From the NCBI GenBank assembly GCA_024405255.1, contig JAKSOY010000013.1, forward strand, positions 1 through 38,616: 38,616 nt of DNA, in the 5' to 3' direction. Positions 8,788 through 18,900 of this stretch are shown one piece after another. The translations under genes and the position numbers were made by a program. Each line of letters starts with the position of its first letter. The stretch's first letter is position 1. Below the pieces are notes generated by a model. The model searched no databases and was not told the origin of the DNA. It was given only the letters and a program-made list of their open reading frames with translations. This DNA is from Kiritimatiellia bacterium. Lineage in GTDB: Bacteria > Verrucomicrobiota > Kiritimatiellia > RFP12 > UBA1067.

Positions 8788-11700
8788 ATGAAAACGAATA
8801 CTGGTTTCTTGGCGTTGAGTCTTGCGGCGGCGGTGGCTGTCGCGGGTGTGTCGTCCGCGTGGGGTGAGATCGCTCTACAGGCGACCGACTGGGTCGGTAA
8901 GGGCAGCGACACAAAGGCATCGCAGTATGCCAACTGGTACGGTAATGCGATTCCCACGACGAGCCTGCGCTTCTCGTCGGGCGCCATCGGGAAGACCGTC
9001 ACTTTCGACGCCGTCTATGGTGCCACCGCTCATGTCTGGGTGGGCACGGATGTTGCCGGGGCTCTCTACAATCCCACGACTGGCGAGACGCACCCCGTCA
9101 TTTGGGAGGCGACCGATCCGTCCTACGGCATCAACCAAACGGCGAACAGAATAATCATTGCCGATAGTGCCAACCAGAATGGAGCGCTCTGGATCAAGAG
9201 CGGAACCTATCGGACGGCGGACCAGTTGCGTATTGCGTATGCGGCGGCGTCCGTCGCCGCCTGGGTGTATCTGGAGGAGGGTTCGCTGTCGTCGGGAGGC
9301 GATCTGCGGATGTGTGAAGGCAACGGCGCCATCGGCCGGCTCATCGTCGGCAGCGGCGATCCGGCGAAACACGCGACGTTGACCACGCCGATTACCAAGT
9401 GGGCGGTGGTGAGCGCGAGCGGCGGCGATTCGCAAATCACCCTACGCGCGGGCGGCGAGTTCCATGTGGCCTATTGCTGTCAGCGCGACACCACGAAGTC
9501 GAAACTCGTGTTCGATGGCGGTGCGTTCGTGAAGGATGGCGATGTCAGTAATCAGATAGGCTTTCTGTATGGCGGCGACTACCCCAGTGTGACGGATCCC
9601 GCGAGCCGACCCGTGGATCAGCAGATTCGGATGGAGGTGACCGCGAATGGCGGCGTGATCGACATTCAGTCGTTTGATACGCGCATCGATGCGCAGATCC
9701 GTCTTGCCGAGGGCGTGACGGACGGCGTGCTCACGAAGCGCGGAACGGCCACGTTGGTGCTGGGTGACGCGGGAAGTGCGTTTGACGGTACCTTCCGTGT
9801 GGCGGCGGGTGCGTTGCAGCTGGGAACCGTGGGCGAGAATACGAAGGCGATCCTTGACGGCGGTACATTGTCGTTGACGGGGGGAGCGCTCGCGCGGCTC
9901 GAAGTCGTGAAGGGAGCCTTCCGCGTAGGTTCGTTGCCGGCGCATGCGGGTAAGGTCGTCGTCTCGGGCGGCGAACTTCAGGTGACGGTCGATCCGAGCG
10001 TGCTGGAAGATGGTGTGCCGTATCGCACGAGCGTGAATGTGGCAACCGACTTCGAACTGGCCGACGGACTGACGACGGCGGCTGTGTTCAAGCCGTTCCG
10101 CTTTGACGACTTCGATTTTGTGCAGTCCGTCGATGACGAAGGATTCATCGTGCTCACGCCGTCGCGGTGGACGCGTACGTTGACATTGCGTGCGGACACG
10201 GAGGCGCTGGTTATCGACGAGCCGATCGGCGCCGAGGTGGTGGATGTGCACAAGTATGGAACGTACGATGTCACGTTCGCGGCCACCAATGCCTTCACGG
10301 GCGTCCTCTACATCCACGAGGGTGCGCTGGTCGCCGATCGAGGCGTGGGCATTCCTGCGGGGGTGCAGATCGTTTTGGCGGGCGGCACGTGGGTCAGTCG
10401 TGCGGGCGGCACGGTCACGGATATGCTTGGTACGGGCGCGGGTGCGTTTTTGGTGGAGACGGGCGCCGATCTGAAGTTGGCGACGTCGACGCAGCCTCTG
10501 ACGGTGAATTTCGGCGGCGTGGGCGACGACTATGTGGTGCCGAATGATGAAGCGACCGAGCATACGATCGAGTTCAACAACTATGCGGGGGCCACGGCTC
10601 CCTTGACGTTCATGAATCCGATTCACTATTCGAGCGGTAATTTGATTTTGCAGACGGGTCCGGCGGATGCGGCGGCGACCGTGACACTGGGCGGCTCCCT
10701 CACGTGGTCGGGTGCAGGCGGAGATGTTTTCCAGCGCGGGACCGGAACGGTGAACTATGACGCGCCGTTCGCCCTGGGAGAGAAGTTCCTCAGCGTGGAG
10801 GGCGGTGCGGCGAAACTCACATCCGCGTTGGACGGGACGACGGCGACGGTGGGCCACCTGACGGTGGGTGTTTCGGGGAAGGCCGAGATGACGCAGGAAG
10901 GCGGCACGGCGAAGATGTACGGCATCAACGTCGGCAGCGGAAAAAATTATCAGAACCTGATCCTCGGCGATGCGGCGGGAAGCGAAGGAACCTACAATCT
11001 CAAGGGTGGAAAGCTGTCGTCGGACTGGAACACGTTTGTCGGCTACCGTGGTACAGGTCGCCTTTGCCAGACCGGCGGCGAGGCCGAGTTCGGCACGCGC
11101 GGATGGTTGGTCATCGGCCAGGCAAGCGGCAGTAAGGGCACCTACCAGCAGTCGGGCGGTACGACCCGCGTGGCCTCGGCATCGTTGGGCTGCATCGTGG
11201 GCGAAAACGGCGACGGTACGCTTGATGTGAGCGGTGAAGGTTCGTTCACGGTGGCGAATGAGTTCCGTTTGACGAGTAATGCGGGGAGCAAATCGACCGT
11301 GAATGTGCATGACGGCGGACGCTTGGCGGTCGGGTATCTTAAGCTGGGGAGCGGCGCGTCGGCGTCGCTCAACGTGGATGGCGGTACGCTGGCCTACTCG
11401 GGCGCGACCGATCGCTCGAACTTCTTCGGTTCCCCGGTGGTGCCGATCACGGTTGGTGAGAAGGGCATGACGTTCGACACGGGCGCGGCGACTGTGTCTT
11501 CCGAATCGATGGTCCTCTTGACGGGCGATCAGTCGGGTCCGTTCACGAAAATCGGTACGGGCAAGATGAGTCTGAACCGTCTGCCGGAGACGAGCGTGGT
11601 GAATGTGTCCGAGGGCACGCTGACGACCTCGGGCGTCATGCTGAACAAGGGCCTCACCCATCGGTGGAGTTTCAATGGGGATCTCACGGATTCCGTGGGT

Positions 11701-14235
11701 GGTCAGACGGCGCAGTTCTCGGGTACGGGCGTGTCGTTTACGGCGGACGGCAAGCAGGTGCGCATCACGCCGAACGGCACGAAGCGGGTGAACTTCATCG
11801 ATCTCGGCGCCAACGTCGTGCCGAAGGACGATACGCCGTTTACGCTTGAATTCTGGACGACGCTTCACGAGATGGTGGCGTGGTCTCATATCTTCTGCTT
11901 CACGACGAGCGGCCAGGCCGGCCTGATGGCGAACTTCTGCACGAGCGGGGCCAACAGCAATACGTCGATCAACTGCATGGAGAAGAATGTCAATTCGGCG
12001 ACGGGTACTTCGCCGGTGGGACAGGAATTCCACTACTCCGTGGTGGTGGTACCGGACGGTGTGAACGGCGCGACAGTCACGGCCTACTTGAAGAACGCCG
12101 TGACGGGCGCGACGATCGGAAAGTCGACGTTGTACTATGCCGACTGGAACGTCGAACGCCTGAACCTGCAGCGCTGCTGGCTGGGAACGAGCGGTTATCC
12201 GAACTGGAACGATCCCGACTCCAATGCGTCCTATAACGAAGTGCGCGTGTGGAACCGTGCGCTCTCCGAGGATGAGCTGACCCACAGTGCGAAGATGGGT
12301 CCGGAAGCATTGATTCCGTTCGAACTGGACGATGGCACGCATGTCCAGTGCGACACGTCGGCTGCGACGGTGACGGATGCTCTCGCCCACCGTTGGAGCT
12401 TCAACGGAAGCCTGGCGGACTCGGTGGGCGGTCAGACGGCCACGCTCGTCGGCGACTTGGTGGCGCTGTCGGACGACAACCAGCAGGTGCGTATCGCGCC
12501 GAATGGTTCCTACCGTGTGAACTACATCAACCTCGGCGCGAATGTGCTGCCGAAGGACCGCGAGCCGGTCACGCTCGAAATCTGGACGACACTCCATTCA
12601 ACGACTTCCTGGATGCACATCTTCGCGTTTGGCACAGGTGCGCAGAGCGGGTTCATGGCGAACTTCTGCACGAGTGGCAACAACAGCAACACGTCCCTCA
12701 ACAATATGAACCCGAATGTGAATGCCAATACGGGTACGGCACCTGTCGGCAAGGAATTCTACTATGCGGTGGTCATTGTGCCGGATGCGGCGGGTGGTAC
12801 GGCTGTGACGGCCTACTTGAAGGACGCGACCACGGGTGCGACGATCGGCAAGAACATCAACTATCAGACGAATGTGAATCTGCAGGCGCTGGATTTGAAG
12901 AACTGCTTCCTCGGCGCGAGCGCGTATGCGTCGTGGAACGACCCCGATGCCGACGCCTCCTACAACGAAGTGCGTGTGTGGAAGCGTTCGTTCTCCGAAG
13001 AGGAACTCGCCCGCAACGCGCAGTTGGGTCCGGACACGCTGCCGGATCTTTCGGCGCCGGAAGACACGGGCAACGTGTTGCCGTCGGAACCCGATGCCCT
13101 GCTCGTCGCCAACAATTACCTGACGCATCGCTGGACGTTCAACGGCGGGTTGAAGGATTCGGTGGGCGACCAGCATGCGACGATTGGTGCAGGTACGCCG
13201 ACTTATACGGCGACGACCGTTTCGATGCCGAGTGCCAGCAATGGAACCTCGAGCTGGATTGACCTGGGTCCGAATCTCCTGCCGAAGACGGGCCCGGTGA
13301 CGGTGGAATTCTGGGTGACGCAGAACGCGTTCGCGAACTGGGGCTACCTGTTCGAGGTGGGGTCTAGCAAGACGGACCGCATCTCGTTCTTCGGCACTGT
13401 CTACCAGACGGCGCGCGAGAGCGGTGTGGCCGTGGGACATGGCAGTACGGAGCCGGCGAATTCGCATATCTTCGTGATGCCGCAGGGCGTGCCCTATCAC
13501 ATCGCGATGGTCTTCGTGCCGTCGGCGGAAGGGGGCATGGATGTGACGGTCTATCAGCAGGATGTGCTGACGGGTCTCACGCGTGCGAAGGTGTCGTTCC
13601 ACAGGGACTTCACGCTGGCGGATATCAACCAGGCCCATGGCTGGCTGGGACGTTCCCCGTATAACGACGCCAACCCGTCCGCGACATACGACGAATATCG
13701 TATTTGGAATGCGGCCCTCTCGGAAGCGCAGTTGACGCGGAACGCGCAGCTGGGTCCGGATGCGTTGCCGCGCATCAGTCCAAACTTCCACCCGGTGGGC
13801 GGCGGTTGTGTGAATGTGGCGGCGGGAGCGACCTTCGACCTCGGCGGCAGCCGGGTGACCGTGAACACGCTGTCCGGTGCGGGTCAGGTGGTGAACGGTA
13901 CGGCGGGCATCTGCAGCGTCCTCTCGCCGGGCGGCGACGGTACGGTGGGTACGCTGACGTTCGATGCGAACGTGGCGCTGAACGGTATCCTGAAACTGGA
14001 CCGTGGCGATCTGATCTCCGGCACGGGCGACATCGACTTGCGCGGGGCGACGATTGATTTTGCGCCGCCGGCCGACGACAAGTACGACGGCGTGTTCGCC
14101 ATCACGACGAAGTTGGGCGGCATTGTGGGACCTGTCAATCCGGGCAATTTGCCGACCAAGTGCCGGGTGAAGATTTCGGCTGATGGCCGTCGTGCGGTCA
14201 TTATGAACCTCGGCCTGATCCTCACGATTCGGTAA
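8788..14235 (+). CDS. Giant secreted beta-repeat protein with three tandem LamG domains
   Basis: About 1815 residues. The start at 8788 is preceded by AAAAAGG with a 6-nt gap and begins a Sec signal peptide (MKTNTGFLALSLAAAVAVAG); the frame is open further upstream but without a translation signal. Residues about 30-950 are Gly/Thr/Ser-rich beta-strand repeats of the autotransporter-associated or pectin-lyase-like type. Three concanavalin/LamG units follow, starting near 956 (LTHRWSFNGDL), 1199 (LAHRWSFNGSL) and 1445 (LTHRWTFNGGL); each ends with Y-[ND]-E-x-R-[VI]-W and LSE-type motifs. A short beta domain and the C-terminus GLILTIR close the protein. Likely cell-surface or secreted, possibly glycan-binding; no catalytic motif is seen. 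The terminal motif is shared with the two other giant proteins here. Confidence 0.88.
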   Translation: MKTNTGFLALSLAAAVAVAGVSSAWGEIALQATDWVGKGSDTKASQYANWYGNAIPTTSLRFSSGAIGKTVTFDAVYGATAHVWVGTDVAGALYNPTTGETHPVIWEATDPSYGINQTANRIIIADSANQNGALWIKSGTYRTADQLRIAYAAASVAAWVYLEEGSLSSGGDLRMCEGNGAIGRLIVGSGDPAKHATLTTPITKWAVVSASGGDSQITLRAGGEFHVAYCCQRDTTKSKLVFDGGAFVKDGDVSNQIGFLYGGDYPSVTDPASRPVDQQIRMEVTANGGVIDIQSFDTRIDAQIRLAEGVTDGVLTKRGTATLVLGDAGSAFDGTFRVAAGALQLGTVGENTKAILDGGTLSLTGGALARLEVVKGAFRVGSLPAHAGKVVVSGGELQVTVDPSVLEDGVPYRTSVNVATDFELADGLTTAAVFKPFRFDDFDFVQSVDDEGFIVLTPSRWTRTLTLRADTEALVIDEPIGAEVVDVHKYGTYDVTFAATNAFTGVLYIHEGALVADRGVGIPAGVQIVLAGGTWVSRAGGTVTDMLGTGAGAFLVETGADLKLATSTQPLTVNFGGVGDDYVVPNDEATEHTIEFNNYAGATAPLTFMNPIHYSSGNLILQTGPADAAATVTLGGSLTWSGAGGDVFQRGTGTVNYDAPFALGEKFLSVEGGAAKLTSALDGTTATVGHLTVGVSGKAEMTQEGGTAKMYGINVGSGKNYQNLILGDAAGSEGTYNLKGGKLSSDWNTFVGYRGTGRLCQTGGEAEFGTRGWLVIGQASGSKGTYQQSGGTTRVASASLGCIVGENGDGTLDVSGEGSFTVANEFRLTSNAGSKSTVNVHDGGRLAVGYLKLGSGASASLNVDGGTLAYSGATDRSNFFGSPVVPITVGEKGMTFDTGAATVSSESMVLLTGDQSGPFTKIGTGKMSLNRLPETSVVNVSEGTLTTSGVMLNKGLTHRWSFNGDLTDSVGGQTAQFSGTGVSFTADGKQVRITPNGTKRVNFIDLGANVVPKDDTPFTLEFWTTLHEMVAWSHIFCFTTSGQAGLMANFCTSGANSNTSINCMEKNVNSATGTSPVGQEFHYSVVVVPDGVNGATVTAYLKNAVTGATIGKSTLYYADWNVERLNLQRCWLGTSGYPNWNDPDSNASYNEVRVWNRALSEDELTHSAKMGPEALIPFELDDGTHVQCDTSAATVTDALAHRWSFNGSLADSVGGQTATLVGDLVALSDDNQQVRIAPNGSYRVNYINLGANVLPKDREPVTLEIWTTLHSTTSWMHIFAFGTGAQSGFMANFCTSGNNSNTSLNNMNPNVNANTGTAPVGKEFYYAVVIVPDAAGGTAVTAYLKDATTGATIGKNINYQTNVNLQALDLKNCFLGASAYASWNDPDADASYNEVRVWKRSFSEEELARNAQLGPDTLPDLSAPEDTGNVLPSEPDALLVANNYLTHRWTFNGGLKDSVGDQHATIGAGTPTYTATTVSMPSASNGTSSWIDLGPNLLPKTGPVTVEFWVTQNAFANWGYLFEVGSSKTDRISFFGTVYQTARESGVAVGHGSTEPANSHIFVMPQGVPYHIAMVFVPSAEGGMDVTVYQQDVLTGLTRAKVSFHRDFTLADINQAHGWLGRSPYNDANPSATYDEYRIWNAALSEAQLTRNAQLGPDALPRISPNFHPVGGGCVNVAAGATFDLGGSRVTVNTLSGAGQVVNGTAGICSVLSPGGDGTVGTLTFDANVALNGILKLDRGDLISGTGDIDLRGATIDFAPPADDKYDGVFAITTKLGGIVGPVNPGNLPTKCRVKISADGRRAVIMNLGLILTIR
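11653..13785 (+). repeat. Three tandem LamG-coding units
   Basis: Units begin at 11653, 12382 and 13120 (about 730 bp each). The first two are close at DNA level: both contain ATGGCGAACTTCTGCACGAG in the same position (11927 and 12656). The third is more diverged. This indicates internal duplication, with the 1/2 pair the most recent or homogenised by conversion. Confidence 0.85.
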
Positions 14236-14244
14236 AAGATATCC

Positions 14245-14279
14245 TCCCCCCGCAGGTGTGGCTGTCCTGTTCGGGGGGA
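14245..14279 (+). terminator. GC hairpin after the LamG giant gene, weak terminator candidate
   Basis: TCCCCCCG (14245-14252) pairs with CGGGGGGA (14272-14279) across a 19-nt loop, ten bases after the stop codon. No T-run follows, so intrinsic termination is uncertain; it may protect the mRNA 3' end. Confidence 0.4.
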
Positions 14280-14297
14280 TGTCCGTTATCCGCTCTG

Positions 14298-14379
14298 CCC
14301 AATTGGGTCAGGGTTGACGCATGAACGATTCCCTGAAAGGGAAGTGTGATTTCAAATGCGTCCCCCTGCCAATTGGGTT
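14298..14379. promoter_or_regulatory. Two CCAATTGGGT boxes upstream of the oxidoreductase promoter
   Basis: The palindrome CCCAATTGGG (14298-14307) recurs as CCAATTGGGT (14369-14378), 71 bp away. The second copy ends right against the -35 box at 14379. This placement would suit an operator, but the factor is unknown and no matching regulator gene is nearby. Confidence 0.35.
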
Positions 14380-14407
14380 TGAATGCGTTACGGGGTTTTG
14401 CTATAAT
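14379..14407 (+). promoter_or_regulatory. Promoter of the oxidoreductase operon, leaderless
   Basis: TTGAAT (14379-14384), 17-nt spacer, TATAAT (14402-14407). Seven bases separate the -10 box from the ATG at 14415, so transcription should start at or one base before the start codon. No Shine-Dalgarno sequence is present. Confidence 0.7.
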
Positions 14408-14414
14408 ATACAGT

Positions 14415-15905
14415 ATGAAAAACCACACCATAGGATTGTCGCGGCGCGCTTTTGTCACGGGCGGGCTCGCGGGTGCTTTTGCTTTTCCGTATCTGGCGCA
14501 GGGAAAGAATGCGCTTGGCCGCGCCACGATGGCTTTCATCGGCGTGGGCAAGCAGGGACGTTATCTGCTGCATCAGTTCCTCGGTCAGGATGTGGTGGTG
14601 ACGGCGATCTGCGACTGCGATCGGGCGCGTCGCGAACAGCGTACGCAGGTCGTCAACGATTATTACGCGAAGAATCCGCAGCTGGGCATTCCCAAGAATG
14701 TCTGCCGTGCCGTGGCGGACTACCGTGAAATCCTTGCCGACAAGTCGATCGACATGGTGTGCATCGCCACGCCCGACCATTGGCACGCGTATCTTGCGGT
14801 CGAGGCGATGAAGGCCGGCAAGGATGTCTATTGCGAAAAACCGCTCACGCATACCGTCAACGAGGCCAAGGTGATCATGGCCGTCGCGAAGAAGACGGGC
14901 CGGCTGCTTCAGACCGGCGCGATGCAGCGTAGCGGCATCGAGTTCCGCACGGCGTGCGAGATCGTGCGCAACGGTTTGATCGGTGAGGTGAAGCGGGTTG
15001 ACGCGGTGTTCGGCGGACCCTCCCAACCGCCGCGCGACTACGAGAATCCCGCGAATGCGGCGAAGGAGGGCGCGCCGAATCCGGATGTCGATTTCGACAT
15101 GTGGTGCGGTCCGGCGCCGCTCGTCAAGTATTCCGACAAGCTCTCGCCGCGCGGGGTACACAACAACTTCCCCGGGTTCTGGCGCTACCACGACTACTTC
15201 GGCATGGGCGGCGTGGGCGACTTCGGCGCGCACAACCTCGACATTGCGCAGTGGGGTCTGGGCATGGACGAAAGCGGCCCCGTGAAGATCCTCAAGTCGA
15301 ATCTCGCGCCCTCCACGAATCCGTTCGACGGTGGCCGGCGGCAGAGCGACGCGCGGCTCGTCTTTGCCAATGGTGCGGAAATCCGCCATGTGCCGCATCG
15401 CAAGATGAACTATGTGGACGTGTTCTACGGTACCGAAGGCGTGGTGGCGGTGGACCGCGGCGTCTTCGCCGTGTGGTTGGGCAAAGGCATTCAGCAGCTG
15501 CCCGTCGAGGAGCTGAAGCGCTTCAATACCGGCGACATTCCGGGTTTGCGCAAGATCGGCATGTGGAATCCCAGCCAGCGCGGGGCGTCCGACCGGAGCC
15601 TCCTCGACGCGGTCAACAAGACCATCAAGCATTTCAACCTCAAGAAGGCGCCGATTAAGCTGTACAAGTCGAACAATCATCCGGCCGACCTCGTGAACTG
15701 CTTCAAGTCGCGCCAGCAGCCCAATTCCCGTGCGGAGGTGGGTGCGCGTTCGGCGATTCTGTGCAATTTGCTGCAACTCAGCTATGTGCATGATACAGGG
15801 TTCGACTGGAACCCGTCGGCGAATGCCTTCGCCAATGGTACGGGGAAGGCCGAATGGTTGGGCGGTTTCTACGCCGCACGAAAGAATTTGATTGTCAAGG
15901 AGTAA
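14415..15905 (+). CDS. Tat-exported Gfo/Idh/MocA family oxidoreductase
   Basis: 496 residues. The N-terminus carries a twin-arginine signal (LSRRAFVTGGLAGAFAFPYL), so the folded, probably NAD(P)-loaded enzyme should be exported to the periplasm. The Rossmann part starts with ATMAFIGVGKQGRYLL (dinucleotide-binding loop). The family's E-K-P motif is CEKPLTH with Lys142. The C-terminal domain contains WRYHDYFGMGGVGDFGAHNL, where members of the family place substrate and catalytic His residues. Relatives act on sugars or polyols and, in secreted PVC and Bacteroidetes members, on glycosides; the substrate here is unknown. The start at 14415 is fixed by the promoter -10 box only seven bases away. 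It is the first gene of the run to 23121; the next gene starts 13 nt after its stop. Confidence 0.93.
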   Translation: MKNHTIGLSRRAFVTGGLAGAFAFPYLAQGKNALGRATMAFIGVGKQGRYLLHQFLGQDVVVTAICDCDRARREQRTQVVNDYYAKNPQLGIPKNVCRAVADYREILADKSIDMVCIATPDHWHAYLAVEAMKAGKDVYCEKPLTHTVNEAKVIMAVAKKTGRLLQTGAMQRSGIEFRTACEIVRNGLIGEVKRVDAVFGGPSQPPRDYENPANAAKEGAPNPDVDFDMWCGPAPLVKYSDKLSPRGVHNNFPGFWRYHDYFGMGGVGDFGAHNLDIAQWGLGMDESGPVKILKSNLAPSTNPFDGGRRQSDARLVFANGAEIRHVPHRKMNYVDVFYGTEGVVAVDRGVFAVWLGKGIQQLPVEELKRFNTGDIPGLRKIGMWNPSQRGASDRSLLDAVNKTIKHFNLKKAPIKLYKSNNHPADLVNCFKSRQQPNSRAEVGARSAILCNLLQLSYVHDTGFDWNPSANAFANGTGKAEWLGGFYAARKNLIVKE

Positions 15906-15918
15906 GGAGATGGTATCG

Positions 15919-18900
15919 ATGAAGAAGTATTTGACGTTGTGTGTGGCGGCGTTTTCGGCCGCTGCGGCCATGGCCGCGGCACCGGACGAAGGTGCCGTGC
16001 GTCGGGCGAAGGAGCAGCTGCTGCGCTTTACGCCGGCGGCCGCGCGTCGGGCGATGGCGGACCTTAAGTCGAACCCGAAGTACGACTACGCGAAGTACAA
16101 TCCGGCCGTTGAGGCGTTGATTGCCAAGCTGGACGAGACGAAGGCGGCGCTGAACGGCGAGGACGACGTGGCGAAAGCGGCGGCTGTGGCGCGTGTGGAG
16201 GCCTATCGCCAGGCGATGCTCGCGAACCCGATCCTCGACTTCGACAAGATCCTCTGCGTGCACCGCAAGATCGGCAATCCGCGCGGCGCCTTCGGCGGTC
16301 GCGGTTCGGGTATGACCGGCCTCAATGCGGAAAACCACATGGTGGGTCCGCGTACGGGTTTTGAAAACGAAATCGGCGTGATTTCCGATCTGCGCGGCAA
16401 GCCCACGTTCCGGGCGCTCTACAAGCCGGCGGACAGGACCTCGATCGTGCGTGACATCGACCTCGACTTCGACGCCTCGCGCATCCTCTTCACGAGCTAC
16501 CGCGGGTTCAACAACCTCTTCGGCATCTACGAAATCAAGACCGATTTCAGCCAGCTTTCGAGCAATCTGCCGTATCAGAAGGCGACGCTCGTGTCGCCGG
16601 AGGAACACAAGGACATCCAGTGGTGGGATGCGTGCTATCTGCCCAATCCCGACCAGTTCGTGATGCTCGGTACGGCGTCCTACCAGTTCCTGCCGTGCGA
16701 AGACGGCAACATGCCGATGGCGGTCCTGTATCGCAAGGACCGCAAGACGGGCGAGATCCGCCAGCTCACCTACGAGCAGGATTCCGACTACACGCCGAAC
16801 ATCACGCATGACGGACGCATCCTCTATACGCGCTGGGAGTACTCCGACCAGCCGCACTACTGGAGCCGCGTGCTGATGACGTGCAATCCGGACGGTATCG
16901 GACAGCTCTCCGTGTGGGGGTCCAACTCCTTCGTGCCGACGTTCTTCTACTGGGCGAAGGCGGTGCCGGGCGATCCGCACCTGATCACGATGATCGGCGG
17001 CGGCCACCACGACCGCGCGGAAGTCGGCCGTATGTTCCAGGTCGATCCGACCCTCGCGCGTGCCTATCCGTTCAAGTATGAACCGCCAGACCGCGACTGG
17101 GGTCCTGCGCGCCACACGCTGCGTATTCCCACGGTGCGCTTCCCGAAGGAGAAGACGGGCCTCGTGCATGAGTTCCCGGGCTGGGGCGAGGTCGTTGAAG
17201 GCGACATGAGCGACCCGTACACGATGAACCAGTTCGCGCGCGGCAAGCCGTACTTCGCGCATCCGCATCCGCTGGACAAGAAGTACATGCTCGCCACGGT
17301 CAAGAATGCGCCGGATGCGCTCATGGGCCTCTATCTCGTGGACGTCTTCGACAACATCACGCTCATCGCCGAGGCGGAAGACGGTCTCTACTGCGAACCG
17401 ATGCCGTTCGTGGCGCGGAAGCGTCCGCCGATCATCCCGGACCGTTCCGTGAAGGGCAAGAAGACGTGCAGCGTGCACGTGGCCGACATCTACAACGGCG
17501 CGGGCCTTTCGGGCATTCCGCGCGGCACGGTGAAGAAGCTGCGTCTTTTCAGCTACCACTACGGCTACCACAAGACGGGCGGCCACTCCAAGACCGGTCT
17601 CGACCGCGTGGAGTCCAGCTGGGACGTCAAGCGCATCCTCGGCACGGTGGACATCGAGAAGGACGGCAGCTGCTGCTTTGAAATGCCGGCGAACGTGCCG
17701 ATCGCGGTGCAGCCGCTCGACGAGAAGGGCCGTTCGGTGCAGCTGATGCGTTCGTGGATCGTGGGCATGCCGGGCGAGCGCGTGTCGTGCACGGGCTGCC
17801 ATGAGGACAACCGTTCCTCCATCCATACGAAGCGCACGATCGCCGACGAGAAGTATTTCCGCGGCGAGATCCAGCAGATCAAGCATCCGGACGGCGACGG
17901 GGTGCGTCCGTGGGGCTTTGCGAACGAAATGTTCCCGGTCGTGAAGAAGTACTGCCTGTCCTGCCACGGCGACAAGGAGAAGGCGCCGGTCGCGAAGGCC
18001 GACCAGGGCGGTTTCGGCGGCGAAGGCAAGCTCAACGGCAAGCGCCTCTGGATGGGTTCGGCGGAGGAAGCGTATCGTGTGATGCATCCGTACATCCACC
18101 GTCCCGGCCCGGAAAGCGAAGAGACGCTGCTGCCGATCATGGACTACCACGCCTCGACGAGCCCGCTCGTGCAGATGCTCGAGAAGGGCCACTTCGGCGT
18201 GAAGCTCGACGACCAGGCGTGGGGCAAGATCTACGAGTGGATCGACCTCAACTGCCCGTTCTACGGCAAGTGGAGTCCGCCGTCGCTCGCGCGTCCCGAC
18301 CACTGGGTGCAGCATCCGGTGAAGGACCAGGTGCAGCGCCGCAAGGAGCTCGCGATCTCCTACGCCAATGTGGCGGACAACCCGGAAGAGGAACATGACA
18401 AGTACGCGCAGCTTCTCGCGACGCGTACGGTGACGCCGGTGGCGCCGGAGAAGGTTTCGGCCCCCGCACCGGCACCGACGGTTTCCGGCTGGCCGATGAA
18501 CGTGCATCAGAGCGCGAACGCGATGATGGGCGCCATCGATCAGATCGCGCCGGTCCTCACGAAGACGATCGTCATCAGCGGCGGCCAGTCGATTACGTTC
18601 CGTCGCATTCCGGCGGGTGCGTTCGTGATGGGTTCGGCGACGGGCTATCCCGATGAACGGCCGCAGGCGGTCGTGCGCATCGCCAAGCCGTTCTGGATCT
18701 CGGAAATGGAAATCCAGAACCAGCAGTACAACGTGTTCGATTCGAACCACGACTCGCGCTACCAGGACGAGTTCGGCAAGGACCACGTGTTCCCGGGCCA
18801 TGTCGGCAACCATCGCCGCATGCCGGTGGTGCGTGTGAGCTGGAACGAGGCGATGCGCTTCTGCGCGTGGCTCTCGAAGCAGTGCAACGTCAAGGCCTCG

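Noticed and set aside
9442..12597. A 1051-codon minus-strand frame opposite the LamG giant gene
   Set aside because: Same artefact of GC-rich codon use; low-complexity Arg-rich sequence with no family resemblance.
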